Shown here in pieces: positions 54,687 to 63,783 of a DNA stretch of 64,000 nucleotides. A program made the position numbers and the translations under genes. The notes under the pieces are model-generated. The model had not been told where the DNA came from. It did not search any database and was given only the letters and a program-made list of their open reading frames with translations. Positions within the stretch are counted from its first letter, which is position 1. The number at the start of each line of letters is the position of its first letter. This stretch comes from Desulfovibrio sp. X2 (GTDB lineage: Bacteria; Desulfobacterota; Desulfovibrionia; Desulfovibrionales; Desulfovibrionaceae): NCBI RefSeq assembly GCF_000422205.1, contig NZ_ATHV01000004.1, positions 186,001 through 250,000 on the forward strand, written 5' to 3'.

Positions 54687-56690
54687 CTACGGATGCATGG
54701 GATCCGGGATGACCTGCCAGTACGCACGCTTGAAGAGCTTGGTCTCGCCCTTCTCGGGGTCGTACTTGGAGTTGACGAAGCACTTCCACTTGGAATCGTC
54801 CAGGCCCATGAAGTCACCACGGTAGTAGAAGCCGGGGTAACGGGACTCCTGACGGAAGTGGATGTGCTGCATGTGCAGGCGCACGGTCCAGAGGCGGTGG
54901 AACTGCTCCCAGCAGCGCATGAGCTCGTGCAGGTCGCGGGCAGCCAGCTTACGGGAGTCTTCCTCGAGCATCTCGAGGAGCTTGAAGCCGGTCTCGAGCA
55001 GGGACTGCGAGGTCACGTACATCGTGCCCACGCCGCCGCCGTACTCGTCCGTGGCCTTGACGAGGCGCATCATGAAGTTCTTGGGAGAGATGTAGTTCGG
55101 GTTGACGACCGGGTCGGTGGACACGGACACGCCAGCCTTGAAGTTCTCGACCGGCTGGTAGATCTCCTTGGCGAGATCGGCAGCGGACTGCTTCAGGGCA
55201 GGCTTGAAGTCCTTGTGGTTCACGCACCAGCGCACCAGCTGCTTGCCGACGATGCGGCCTTCAACGTGGGAGCCGGAGGAGAACTTGTGGCCGGAGGCGC
55301 CCACGCCGTCAGCGCAGGTGAACAGGCCGTTGACCGTGGTCATGCGGTTGTAGATCTTGCCGTCGTCGGCCTTGATCTTGTAGTCCTCGGGAACCCAGGA
55401 CTCGTCCGGGCCGGAGACCCAGATGCCGCAGCAGCCGGAGTGCGAACCGAGCAGGTACGGCTCGGTGGGCATGATCTCGGAACCGCGGTTCTCGGGCTCG
55501 ATGTTCTGGCAGGCCCAGAGGTTGGCCTGGCCGACGCACATGTCGAGGAAGTCTTCCCACGCCTCGGACTCGAGGTGCTTCTGCTGCTCGGGGGAGAGCT
55601 TCTGGAAGGTGGTCTGCAGCGCGGTCTTGGTGTCCATGTAGATGGGACCACGACCCTCGCGCATCTCACGCAGCATCATGTGGTTACGCAGGCAGGTCGG
55701 GATGATGTGACCCTTGGCGTAGCCGCGCTCCTCGTAGGGCTTCAGCATGGCCGCGTTCGTGGCGCAGTAGTCCTCGCCCTTGGAGTTGGTCGCCTTGGCC
55801 TTGAAGAGCAGGAACCAGGCGCCGACCGGGCCGTAACCGTCCTTGAAGCGGGCGGGCACGAAGCGGTTTTCCATCATGGTCATCTCGGCGCCGACCTGGG
55901 CACACATGGTGTAGGTCGAACCGGCGTTCCACACGGGGTACCAGGCGCGGCCCATGCCCTCACCGGTGGAGCGGGGACGGTACACGTTCACCGCGCCGCC
56001 GCAGGCCACGAGCATGGCGTTGGTCTTGAAGACGTAGACCTTGTTCTCACGGGTGGAGAAGCCGACGGCGCCCGCGATGCGGTTGGGCGTGTTGGCGTCC
56101 AGGAGCAGCTTCACGATGAAGACGCGCTCCATGTAACGCTCCTGGCCCAGGGCGTTCTTCGCGGCCTCGGCCACGATGCACTTGTAGGACTCACCGTTGA
56201 TCATGATCTGCCAACGGCCGGAGCGGACCGGGTCGTCGCCGGCACGCAGGGACTTGCCGGCCTTCTTGGCCTGGGCGCCGTCCAGGTTGTGATCGCCGTC
56301 CTTGATCCAGCAGGGCAGGCCCCACTCCTCGAAGAGGTGGACGGAGTCGTCGACGTGACGGCCGAGGTCGAAGATCAGGTCTTCGCGGACGATGCCCATG
56401 AGGTCGGTGCGGATCATGCGCACGTAGTCGTCGGGATCGTTCTTGCCGAGGTAGGTGTTGATGGCGGACAGGCCCTGGGCCACGGCGCCGGAGCGCTCGA
56501 GGGCGGCCTTGTCGACCAGCTGGATCTTCAGATCGGGGGCGTACTTGTCGGCCCAGCGGACGACCTCGTAGGCCGCGCCGCAGCAGCCCATGCCGCCACC
56601 GACCATGAGGATGTCGACGTCCTTCTCGATGATCTCCGGAGCGGCAACGGGCACGCCCTGCGAAGGAATTTTAACAGGAATCTTGGGCAT
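54687..56690 (-). CDS. aprA: Adenylylsulfate reductase alpha subunit
   Basis: AprA reduces adenosine 5'-phosphosulfate to sulfite and AMP using FAD. The 667-residue product starts MPKIPVKIPSQGVPVAAPEI and has the FAD motif DILMVGGGMGCCGAAYE, RAGDDPVRSGRWQIMINGES, and FSSGSHVEGRIVGKQLVRW, all close to known AprA. It is cytoplasmic. It follows aprB by 67 bases, and a terminator follows. Codon use is strongly biased, as expected for a highly expressed enzyme. Confidence 0.98.
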   Translation of the reverse strand: MPKIPVKIPSQGVPVAAPEIIEKDVDILMVGGGMGCCGAAYEVVRWADKYAPDLKIQLVDKAALERSGAVAQGLSAINTYLGKNDPDDYVRMIRTDLMGIVREDLIFDLGRHVDDSVHLFEEWGLPCWIKDGDHNLDGAQAKKAGKSLRAGDDPVRSGRWQIMINGESYKCIVAEAAKNALGQERYMERVFIVKLLLDANTPNRIAGAVGFSTRENKVYVFKTNAMLVACGGAVNVYRPRSTGEGMGRAWYPVWNAGSTYTMCAQVGAEMTMMENRFVPARFKDGYGPVGAWFLLFKAKATNSKGEDYCATNAAMLKPYEERGYAKGHIIPTCLRNHMMLREMREGRGPIYMDTKTALQTTFQKLSPEQQKHLESEAWEDFLDMCVGQANLWACQNIEPENRGSEIMPTEPYLLGSHSGCCGIWVSGPDESWVPEDYKIKADDGKIYNRMTTVNGLFTCADGVGASGHKFSSGSHVEGRIVGKQLVRWCVNHKDFKPALKQSAADLAKEIYQPVENFKAGVSVSTDPVVNPNYISPKNFMMRLVKATDEYGGGVGTMYVTSQSLLETGFKLLEMLEEDSRKLAARDLHELMRCWEQFHRLWTVRLHMQHIHFRQESRYPGFYYRGDFMGLDDSKWKCFVNSKYDPEKGETKLFKRAYWQVIPDPMHP

Positions 56691-56757
56691 GGTGATATCT
56701 CCTCTGAAATGTGTTCGTTTCGGTTTCTCAGGGAAACACTAACCGCGAGGGCGAAGC

Positions 56758-57261
56758 CTAGCGGTTGCCGCCTTCGCAGGGCAGGTCGAACCAGCACTGG
56801 TCCATGCCGGCGTCGGCGATCTCGAACTTCTTGTTGAGGACTTCCTTGGGGGCCTTGAGAGCGGTCTCGGTGAAGAGCAGCTCGTTCTCGAGGTCGCCCG
56901 CCTCGGGCTTGCCATCGTAGGGCTTGATGGAGCCTTCAGGCGTGGTGCGGATGGGGAACTTGAAGCGCTTCACGTTGCCGTTGCGGAACTTGACGGTCCA
57001 CATGATGTCTTCGGCGCCGCGCATCGGGATCGAGGTGCCGCCCATGGGCGCGAAGTCGGCGTAGGGGCGGGCGCTGATGGCGCCCTGCGGGCAGATCTTC
57101 ACGCAGGAGTAGCACTCCCAGCAAGCCTCGGGCTCCTGGTTGAACGCCCTCATCTCCTCAGGATCCAGGATCATCAGGTCGTTCGGGCAGATGTACATGC
57201 AGGCGGTCTTTTCGCCGCCTTTGCAGCCATCGCACTTGCTCGGGTCGACAAAGGTGGGCAT
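56758..57261 (-). CDS. aprB: Adenylylsulfate reductase beta subunit
   Basis: AprB is the ferredoxin-like subunit with two [4Fe-4S] clusters that passes electrons to AprA. The 167-residue product has CDGCKGGEKTACMYICPND and CWECYSCVKICPQGA ligand sets and the C-terminal tail that wraps the alpha subunit (ALKAPKEVLNKKFEIADAGMDQCWFDLPCEGG). AGGAGG precedes the ATG at 57261. It is the first gene of aprBA. Confidence 0.98.
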   Translation of the reverse strand: MPTFVDPSKCDGCKGGEKTACMYICPNDLMILDPEEMRAFNQEPEACWECYSCVKICPQGAISARPYADFAPMGGTSIPMRGAEDIMWTVKFRNGNVKRFKFPIRTTPEGSIKPYDGKPEAGDLENELLFTETALKAPKEVLNKKFEIADAGMDQCWFDLPCEGGNR

Positions 57262-57519
57262 AACGCAACCTCCTAACCAGTGGATTTAAGGGTTTCCAGA
57301 TACCGTTATAAAAAAAAGCAGGGCGATCGACGTCCGATCTTCCCCGCTTTTCAGCCGCGCATGCGCCCCGCCATCCAGACGGCAGACTGCATACAGTCAC
57401 AGAATGCGGTGCTATTGAGGCGGTTCATGCGTTGCGTCCCTCGTTGCGAAAAGCAGAATGTCTGCCGGTCGTTGAGCTTGTGCATGTTTTAACAAGCCTT
57501 CAACCCGTCGTCAACCTGG

Positions 57520-57537
57520 AAGTGAATTTTGTTACAA
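57520..57537. promoter_or_regulatory. Rex-like site upstream of the aprB promoter
   Basis: AAGTGAATTTTGTTACAA matches the Rex consensus TTGTGAA-N4-TTCACAA at ten of 14 informative positions. It lies 6 bases before the -35 of the aprB promoter candidate. Confidence 0.35.
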
Positions 57538-57836
57538 GCCACCTTCCGGCTGCAGCCCCGAGAGGGTTGACCTTGCTCACTTTTTTCAGCACGGGTAGGT
57601 CGGAATCCCGCCCCACACTTCTCGGTCCGAGAGCGAAAACGTCAATCTTCACAAGGAGGTGAACACTTCCCCCGTCTCTTTGGGCAAACGCAAATGTATC
57701 CCCTCGTGCCTTAAAACGCAAGGCCCTGGCGGTAGATTTTGACGTCTTTTTCACAAGCCGAACGCTTCCGAAAAACTGCTATTATTGCGCTAGGTTGACT
57801 AGACAATCCAACCCCACGGCAGTGTAACGAAAACGC

Positions 57837-57870
57837 AAAAAAAGGGTGCGCCCTTGCGGACGCACCCCTC
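57837..57870 (-). terminator. Terminator after sat
   Basis: On the minus strand GGGGTGCGTCC pairs with GGGCGCACCC across GCAA and is followed by seven T residues. It sits about 33 bases after the sat stop. Confidence 0.9.
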
Positions 57871-57902
57871 TTCACAAGCGCTAGTTCCTTTTGGGAACAA
57901 GA

Positions 57903-59180
57903 CTACTTCATGGTGGCGCCGGAGGCGGCCTTCTGCATCTTGACCTCGACCTTCTCGGTCAGGCCGGCGTAGTAGCCGCGCAGGATCTCGAGGACCTCTT
58001 CGCGACCGAAGTGATCCACGACCGGCTGTCCCTCGGACAGGGCCTTGCGCAGCTTGGTGCCGGAGAGGATGACGCGGTCTTCCTTGGTGTGCGGGCAGGT
58101 GCGCATGGAGGCCATGCCGTCGCACTTGAAGCAGTAGAAGGTCCAGTCGATCTTCATCGGCTTGCAGATCAGGGCCTTGCCGGCGTCGGCGCAGCCGTCC
58201 TGGTAGGGGATCTTGTCGAAGATCTCCTGCGCCTCGAACAGGGTGTAGAAGTCACCCACGCCCGCGTGGTCGCGGCCGATCAGCATCCAGTTGATGCCAT
58301 AGTTCTGGCGGAAGGTGGCGTGCAGCAGCGCCTCGCGCGGACCGGCGTAGCGCATGTCGAGCGGGTAGCCGGCGTTGATCACGTTTTCCTTCACGAAGTA
58401 CTTGTCGATCAGGGTCTGGATGCACTTGATGCGCACGTCGGCCGGGATGTCGCCGGGCTTCAGGTTGCCGATGAGGGAGTGGATGACCACGCCGTCACAG
58501 ACTTCCACGGCGATCTTGGCCAGGAACTCGTGGGAGCGGTGCATGGGGTTGCGCAGCTGCAGGGCGGCGACGTTGGCCCAGCCCTTGGCGTCCATCTGGG
58601 CGCGGATCTCGGCGGGGGTCAGGTAGACGCCCGGGAACTTCTCGCGGTAGTCGCCCTCGGAGAGCACCTGCACGGTGCCGGCGAGGTTGTACTTGCCCTG
58701 GCCCATGACCATCTGCACGCCCGGGTGATCGGCCAGCGCGACGTCCCAGAACTTCTTGGAGTCGTCGCCGTTGCCCTTGAAGACCATCTCGCATTCCCAC
58801 TTCTTCTCGGCCTCGGAGAGCTCATACTTCTCCTCGACCTTCAGGATGGCGTAGATGGTGCCCTTCTTGCCGACCAGGGCGACTTCGTCGCCGGCCTTCA
58901 CGGACTCGTCGTTGGTGTCGCAGACGACCGGCACGGGCCAGAAGGTGCCGTCGGCCAGGGTGAACTTCTCGCAGACGCTCTTCCAGTCGGCCTTCTTCAT
59001 GAAGCCGTTCAGGGGCGAGAAGCCGCCGATGCCGAGCATGATGCAGTCGCCCTTCACGCGGTCGGAAATTTCGATCTTCTTGAGGCCTTCGGCCTTCTTC
59101 TTCGCGTCCTCGAGGGCCTTGCCCTTCAGCAGACACTCGACAAGGCCTTTACCACCGTGCGGAGGAACCAGTCTCGACAT
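57903..59180 (-). CDS. sat: Sulfate adenylyltransferase (ATP sulfurylase)
   Basis: Sat activates sulfate with ATP to adenosine 5'-phosphosulfate, the first step of dissimilatory sulfate reduction. The 425-residue product is full length and has the motifs [18 protein letters not shown] (QxRNPxHxxH), [14 protein letters not shown], and [14 protein letters not shown]. Cysteines in [20 protein letters not shown] may bind a metal (Co/Zn), as in other Desulfovibrio Sat. AAGGAG precedes the ATG. It has its own terminator and promoter region. Confidence 0.98.
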   Translation of the reverse strand: MSRLVPPHGGKGLVECLLKGKALEDAKKKAEGLKKIEISDRVKGDCIMLGIGGFSPLNGFMKKADWKSVCEKFTLADGTFWPVPVVCDTNDESVKAGDEVALVGKKGTIYAILKVEEKYELSEAEKKWECEMVFKGNGDDSKKFWDVALADHPGVQMVMGQGKYNLAGTVQVLSEGDYREKFPGVYLTPAEIRAQMDAKGWANVAALQLRNPMHRSHEFLAKIAVEVCDGVVIHSLIGNLKPGDIPADVRIKCIQTLIDKYFVKENVINAGYPLDMRYAGPREALLHATFRQNYGINWMLIGRDHAGVGDFYTLFEAQEIFDKIPYQDGCADAGKALICKPMKIDWTFYCFKCDGMASMRTCPHTKEDRVILSGTKLRKALSEGQPVVDHFGREEVLEILRGYYAGLTEKVEVKMQKAASGATMK

Positions 59181-59318
59181 TGTCCAACTCCTTCTAAGTA
59201 AGGTTTTTTTGCTCTAGGCAATGAACACCGGACGATCTCGGCAAACAACTCTCCGGCGCGCGGCGCCGACCGTCTCCCTGCGGAGCCCCCCGGTTATCGT
59301 CCGAACTGGCCCTCTTTC

Positions 59319-59344
59319 TTGTGAAAAAACAAACAAAATGTCAA
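59319..59344 (-). promoter_or_regulatory. sat promoter with overlapping Rex-like site
   Basis: On the minus strand TTGACA (59339-59344) provides a -35; the -10 is poor (CAAGAA-like, 17-base spacing). TTGTGAA-AAAA-CAAACAA at 59319-59336 (plus strand) has a perfect Rex left half-site and overlaps the spacer, a typical repressor position. Confidence 0.4.
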
Positions 59345-59811
59345 CCTGCTTTTTACTTTTTGTAACAACCTGATTTCACGACACTTCAAAAACGTCCCTG
59401 CCCGGGGTCCAAACGAAAAGGCGCGCATGCCGGGCAGGATGGAAGCCTTTTTCCCCTTTTCTCCCCTTGCGGAACGGGGCATTGAGCGACTCGCGGCGAG
59501 CGAGGCGCAGGCTGTCCCGGCCCGCCCCCGCCCGGGTGCCCCTCCGCGCCCCTTGTCGCCCATGTCCGCATTCCCGCGCCCGGTCCCTGCCCTCGCGCCT
59601 GCGCAGTCTGGGTACTGAGGAAATCGGCAGGCCTCTCGGCCTCGTTCTCGTCCTCGCGCCTACGCAGGCCGGGCGGCTCGGGCGGCGACGGGGCCGGGCG
59701 CGGCACGGGGCCCGTGCGTGCCCCGCCCCGCGCGGGCTCCGGCGCCCTTGCCTCCAAGGCTGATTCAGGCTAGGAGGACGGATTCAAATTTAAGGAACGA
59801 AAATCCATCCA
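59345..59811. other. Upstream part of the sat-EPSP gap
   Basis: This 467-bp part of a 631-bp gap is AT-rich near sat (about to 59400) and very GC-rich after it. Open frames on both strands lack ribosome sites and recognisable products. AAATTTAAGGAACG before the next gene is its likely ribosome site. Confidence 0.4.
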
Positions 59812-61446
59812 ATGACGAACACGCAACAGCCTTCCAAGCGGCCGAGCCCCTCGCAGGATCTGGCCGACCTCGACCGCCGCCTCGTCTCCCTGCTCGTGCG
59901 CCGCACGAAGCTTTTGGCCAAGATCGCCTCGGACCGCCGCGCCGCAGGCAAGCCCGTGGTCTCCGCGCCCCAGGAGAAGGCCCTGTGGGCCGCGTGGAGC
60001 GAGACCGTGCACAAGGCCGGTCTCTCCGACCGCCTCGCCAAGCAGCTCTTCATCGCGGTCAACGCGCTCGGCTACGACGCGGCCCAGGCCCCGGCGGCCC
60101 GCGAGCAGGTCTATCTCCTGACCCCGGCCTCCGGGGCGGTGGACGTCTCCTGCGAGGCCCCGGCCTCCACGCGCAAGGCCATGTACTTCCTGGCCCTGGC
60201 CGCCTTCGCGGGCAGCCCGGCGAGCGTCGGGCCCGTGGTCCTCTCCGACCCGCTCATCGAGATGGCCAAGGCCTTCAACCAGGTCGGCGGCGGGCTCTCC
60301 TGGGAAGGCAGCGAGGCCATGTGCCGCGGCGGCCAGGGGCTCTCCATGGACGGCTCCTCGCCCTTCGTCGGCGGCTCGCAGACGACTTTCGCCCTGATGC
60401 TCTGCGCGGCGCTCGCGCAGCAGGCCAACTGCCGCTTCTCCGGCGGTCCCGAGCTGAAGCTCATGGACGTGGGCCCCTACTCCCGCCTCCTGCCCTCGCT
60501 CGGCGCGCGCCTCGCGCCCATCGACCGCCGCGCGCCCGGCCTGCCGGTGCGCCTGGAGTCCGGCGTGGAGACGCCGCGCGAGGTGGGACTGCCCGAGGAC
60601 TGCCCCGAGGAGATGGCCGCGGGCCTCGCGCTCTTCGCCTGGCGCTTCGAGCACGGCCTGCGCCTGCGCTTCTTCCCGAACTCCCCGGCCGCGCGCGGCG
60701 TGGCCGAGGCGGCCCCGGTCCTGGCCCGCTGCGGCATCGAGGTGCGCCTCGCGCCGGACGAGATCCAGGTCTCCCCGGGCACCCCGCGCGTCCCCGAGCG
60801 GCCCGACCTGCCCGCAGACCCGGTGCTCTCCACCCTGCTCCTTTCCCTGGCCCGCTTCCGCAAGGGCAAGGTCGTGCTCATCGGTTCGGCCGACGCCGAC
60901 TCGCCCATGGCCGCCGAGGCCCTGGGCCTGCTCGAGGCCGCGGGCGCCAAGCTCGACCTCGCGGGCGGGCGCATGGTCTGCGCCGACGGCCCCTGGCCCG
61001 AGACCCCGGTCTTCGCCCCGCGCGAGCGCGCCCTGCTGCCCCTGGCCCTGTGCCTGGCCTCGGCCGCGCCCAAGGGCGCCCGCGTGCTGCTGCCCGAGGG
61101 CGGCAGCGACGAGGGCGTCGCCGCCGAGGAGGCGAGAACCCTGCTCGAGACCCTGGGCAAGGACTTCGTGCTGCTCGGCGAGACCGGCGGCGAGATGGAC
61201 GTGAAGCCCGGCTTCACCGAGCCCCGCCCCGTCTACGCCCCGGACGCCGCCTGCGCCCTGGCCATGGGCGCCCTTTCCCTGGCCCACGCCCCCCTGGCCC
61301 TGGAGAACCCCGGCGTGGCCGCAGGCCTGTGGCCCGGGTTCTGGAACCTGTACAACCGTCTGCCCGCGATCTCGGGCAGCCTCTTCGCCCGCAAGGAGAA
61401 GCCCGATGAGCAGCCGAAGCAACGCAGGCGCATCATCGTCCGCTGA
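59812..61446 (+). CDS. Chorismate mutase-like / EPSP synthase-like fusion protein
   Basis: The 544-residue protein has an N-terminal AroQ chorismate mutase-like helix (LADLDRRLVSLLVRRTKLLAKIASDRRAAGKPVVSAPQEK, residues 17-60) and a larger domain (about 110-520) with the EPSP synthase-like fold pattern: VVLSDPLIEMAKAFNQVGGGLSWEG, then SSPFVGGSQTTFALMLCAALAQ, resembling the SSQFxSALLL segment. The classical EPSP signatures (GNAGTAxR, RxKESDR) are not visible, so the activity may be lost or changed. It may serve aromatic amino acid synthesis as a regulatory or divergent enzyme. It overlaps the next gene by 41 bases. Confidence 0.7.
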   Translation: MTNTQQPSKRPSPSQDLADLDRRLVSLLVRRTKLLAKIASDRRAAGKPVVSAPQEKALWAAWSETVHKAGLSDRLAKQLFIAVNALGYDAAQAPAAREQVYLLTPASGAVDVSCEAPASTRKAMYFLALAAFAGSPASVGPVVLSDPLIEMAKAFNQVGGGLSWEGSEAMCRGGQGLSMDGSSPFVGGSQTTFALMLCAALAQQANCRFSGGPELKLMDVGPYSRLLPSLGARLAPIDRRAPGLPVRLESGVETPREVGLPEDCPEEMAAGLALFAWRFEHGLRLRFFPNSPAARGVAEAAPVLARCGIEVRLAPDEIQVSPGTPRVPERPDLPADPVLSTLLLSLARFRKGKVVLIGSADADSPMAAEALGLLEAAGAKLDLAGGRMVCADGPWPETPVFAPRERALLPLALCLASAAPKGARVLLPEGGSDEGVAAEEARTLLETLGKDFVLLGETGGEMDVKPGFTEPRPVYAPDAACALAMGALSLAHAPLALENPGVAAGLWPGFWNLYNRLPAISGSLFARKEKPDEQPKQRRRIIVR

Positions 61447-61813
61447 TTCCGGGCGGATGCCGGAGCATATGCCGGAGCGGACGCAGCAGATGCCGAAGCA
61501 GACGGCCGACCGGACGCCCCGGCCCACGGACGGCCCCGCGGCCGAGTCCGAGGCCGAGGAGATCGCCCGCCTCGAGGCCGAGATCGCGGACTTCGAGCGC
61601 GACGCCGCGGCCTGCGAGGCCGAGGCCCGCCGCCTGCTGGCCGAGGAGGACCCGGCCGCCGGGATCTTCCATGCCCGCGCCATCCACGAGGCACGGCTCG
61701 CCAAGATGCGCCTCTTCACCGAGGCGCAGTTCCGCCGCGTGCGCGTGAACCGGCTGCGCCAGGGCATCGTCGAGTCGGCGCCCCCGAACATCGGCCGGGG
61801 ATTCCCCTTCTAA
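61406..61813 (+). CDS. Small hypothetical protein overlapping the EPSP-like gene
   Basis: The 135-residue product has a Ser/Pro/Gln-rich N-terminus and a helical acidic-basic core (EEIARLEAEIADFERDAAACEAEARRLLAEEDPAAGIFHARAIHEARLAKMRLFTEAQFRRVRVNRLRQGI). AAGGAG sits 7 bases before the ATG at 61406, inside the preceding gene, so its 41-base overlap looks genuine. I do not recognise a family. It precedes the aconitase gene by 37 bases. Confidence 0.65.
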   Translation: MSSRSNAGASSSADSGRMPEHMPERTQQMPKQTADRTPRPTDGPAAESEAEEIARLEAEIADFERDAAACEAEARRLLAEEDPAAGIFHARAIHEARLAKMRLFTEAQFRRVRVNRLRQGIVESAPPNIGRGFPF

Positions 61814-61850
61814 CCCCCGCTTTCCTTCCCTATCTTTAAGGAGACGCGCC

Positions 61851-63770
61851 TTGGCCCTGAACCTGACCCAGAAGATCCTCTCGGCCCACCTGGTCGGCGG
61901 CGAGCTGGTCCCCGGCTCGGAGATCCGCCTGCGCATAGACCAGACCCTGACCCAGGACGCCACCGGCACCATGGCCTACCTCCAGTTCGAGGCCATGGGC
62001 GTGCCCCGCGTGAAGACCGACCTCTCGGTCAGCTACGTGGACCACAACACGCTGCAGATGGGCTTCCGCAACCCCGACGACCACCGCTACCTGCGCAGCG
62101 TGGCGGCCAAGTACGGCATCGTCTTCTCCCCTCCGGGACTGGGCATCTGCCACCAGCTGCACCTGGAAAACTTCGCCAAGCCGGGCGCGACGCTCATCGG
62201 CTCCGACTCCCACACCCCCACCGCGGGCGGCGTGGGCAGCCTGGCCATGGGCGCGGGCGGCCTTTCCGTGGCCCTGGCCATGGCCGGACAGCCCTACGTC
62301 ATCCCCTGCCCCAAGGTCGTGAAGGTGACGCTCACCGGCCAGCTCACGGGCTGGGCCTCGGCCAAGGACATCATCCTGCACCTGCTCGGCGAGCTGACCG
62401 TGAAGGGCGGCGTGGGCCGCGTCTTCGAGTACGCCGGTCCCGGCGTGGCCACCCTCTCCGTGCCCGAGCGCGCGGTGATCACCAACATGGGCGCCGAGCT
62501 CGGCGCCACCACCTCGATCTTCCCGGCCGACGAGCGCGCCCGCGAGTTCCTCACGGCCATGGGCCGCCCGCAGGACTTCACCGAGCTTTCGGCCGACGCG
62601 GACGCGGCCTACGACGAGGAGGTCGTCATCGACCTTTCGCAGCTCGAGCCCCTGGCGGCGGCCCCGCACATGCCGGACCGCCGCGTGACCATCCGCGAGC
62701 TCGCGGGCATGAAGGTCGACCAGGTCTGCATCGGCTCGTGCACCAACTCGTCCTACCTGGACCTGAAGAGCGTGGCCCTGCTGCTCTCGGGCAAGTCCGT
62801 GGCCGAGCACACCGACACCTTCCTCTCGCCCGGCTCCAAGCAGGTGCTCAAGATGCTCGCGCACGAGGGGCTCATCGAGCCCATCCTCGACGCAGGCGCC
62901 CGCATGCTCGAGTGCACCTGCGGCCCGTGCATCGGCATGGGCGGCTCGCCCATCTCCGGCGGCGTGTCCGTGCGCACCTACAACCGCAACTTCGAGGGCC
63001 GCTCCGGCACCAAGGACGCCAAGGTCTACCTGGTGAGTCCCCTGACCGCGGCCATGGTGGCCCTGCGCGGCGAGTTCAGCGACCCCGGCACCTGGGGCGA
63101 GGCCCCGGCCAGGCCGAGCCTGCCCGCGAACCCGCCCTCCATCCGCCACATGTTCGTGGACCCGCCCGCCGACGGCTCCTCCGTCGAGATCCAGCGCGGC
63201 CCGAACATCGTGCCGCTCGAGTCCTTCGACGCCATGCCCGCGAGCGTCTCCGCCAAGGTGCTGCTGAAAGTCGGCGACGACATCACCACGGACCACATCC
63301 TGCCCGCGGGCGCCGAGATCACGGCGCTGCGCTCGAACATCCCGGCCATCAGCATGCACATCTTCGGCCGCGTGGACGAGGGCTTCGTCTCCCGCATCAA
63401 GGCCGAGGGCAAGGGCGTCATCGTGGGCGGCGAGAACTACGGGCAGGGCTCCAGCCGCGAGCACGCGGCGCTCGGGCCCCGGCACCTCGGCGTCAAGGCC
63501 GTGGTGGTCAAGTCCCTGGCCCGCATCCACCGCGCCAACCTGGTCAACTTCGGCATCCTGCCGCTGCTCTTCGCGGACAAGGCCGACTACGACAGGATCG
63601 CGCTCGGCGACGAGCTGACCATCCCGGCCGAGGCCATCACCGCGGGCGGCGTCGTCACGGCCACCACGTCCACGGGCGCGGCCATCTCCCTCAAAAACGA
63701 CCTTTCCGCCTCGGAACTCGAGATCATCCGGGCGGGCGGGTTGCTCAACTTCGTGAAATCGAACGCGTAA
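61851..63770 (+). CDS. Aconitate hydratase
   Basis: Aconitase isomerises citrate and isocitrate with a [4Fe-4S] cluster. The 639-residue product has the cluster ligands in GSCTNSS and CTCGPCIGMGG, family segments SDSHTPTAGGVGSLAMGAGG and GGENYGQGSSREHAALGPRHLG. Its length and domain order match the mitochondrial-type aconitases of Desulfovibrio rather than AcnB. The start is a TTG at 61851 with AAGGAG 9 bases upstream, which fits MALNLTQKILSAHLV. A homoaconitase-like activity is a less likely alternative. Confidence 0.93.
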   Translation: MALNLTQKILSAHLVGGELVPGSEIRLRIDQTLTQDATGTMAYLQFEAMGVPRVKTDLSVSYVDHNTLQMGFRNPDDHRYLRSVAAKYGIVFSPPGLGICHQLHLENFAKPGATLIGSDSHTPTAGGVGSLAMGAGGLSVALAMAGQPYVIPCPKVVKVTLTGQLTGWASAKDIILHLLGELTVKGGVGRVFEYAGPGVATLSVPERAVITNMGAELGATTSIFPADERAREFLTAMGRPQDFTELSADADAAYDEEVVIDLSQLEPLAAAPHMPDRRVTIRELAGMKVDQVCIGSCTNSSYLDLKSVALLLSGKSVAEHTDTFLSPGSKQVLKMLAHEGLIEPILDAGARMLECTCGPCIGMGGSPISGGVSVRTYNRNFEGRSGTKDAKVYLVSPLTAAMVALRGEFSDPGTWGEAPARPSLPANPPSIRHMFVDPPADGSSVEIQRGPNIVPLESFDAMPASVSAKVLLKVGDDITTDHILPAGAEITALRSNIPAISMHIFGRVDEGFVSRIKAEGKGVIVGGENYGQGSSREHAALGPRHLGVKAVVVKSLARIHRANLVNFGILPLLFADKADYDRIALGDELTIPAEAITAGGVVTATTSTGAAISLKNDLSASELEIIRAGGLLNFVKSNA

Positions 63771-63783
63771 GGCAGGTTCAGCA

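Larger units (their letters stand above)
57262..57902 (-). promoter_or_regulatory. aprBA leader and promoter region (641 bp)
   Basis: This long AT-richer gap holds the aprBA promoter: TTGACG (57509-57514) and TTAAAA (57487-57492) with 16-base spacing, minus strand. A second, weaker candidate is TTGTCT (57801-57806) with TAATAG (57779-57784). No open frame in the gap has a ribosome site or recognisable product. The sat terminator is at its right edge. Confidence 0.5.

Noticed and set aside
57644..57668. A perfect Shine-Dalgarno-like AAGGAGGTG in the aprB gap
   Set aside because: No start codon and open frame of useful length follows at proper spacing.
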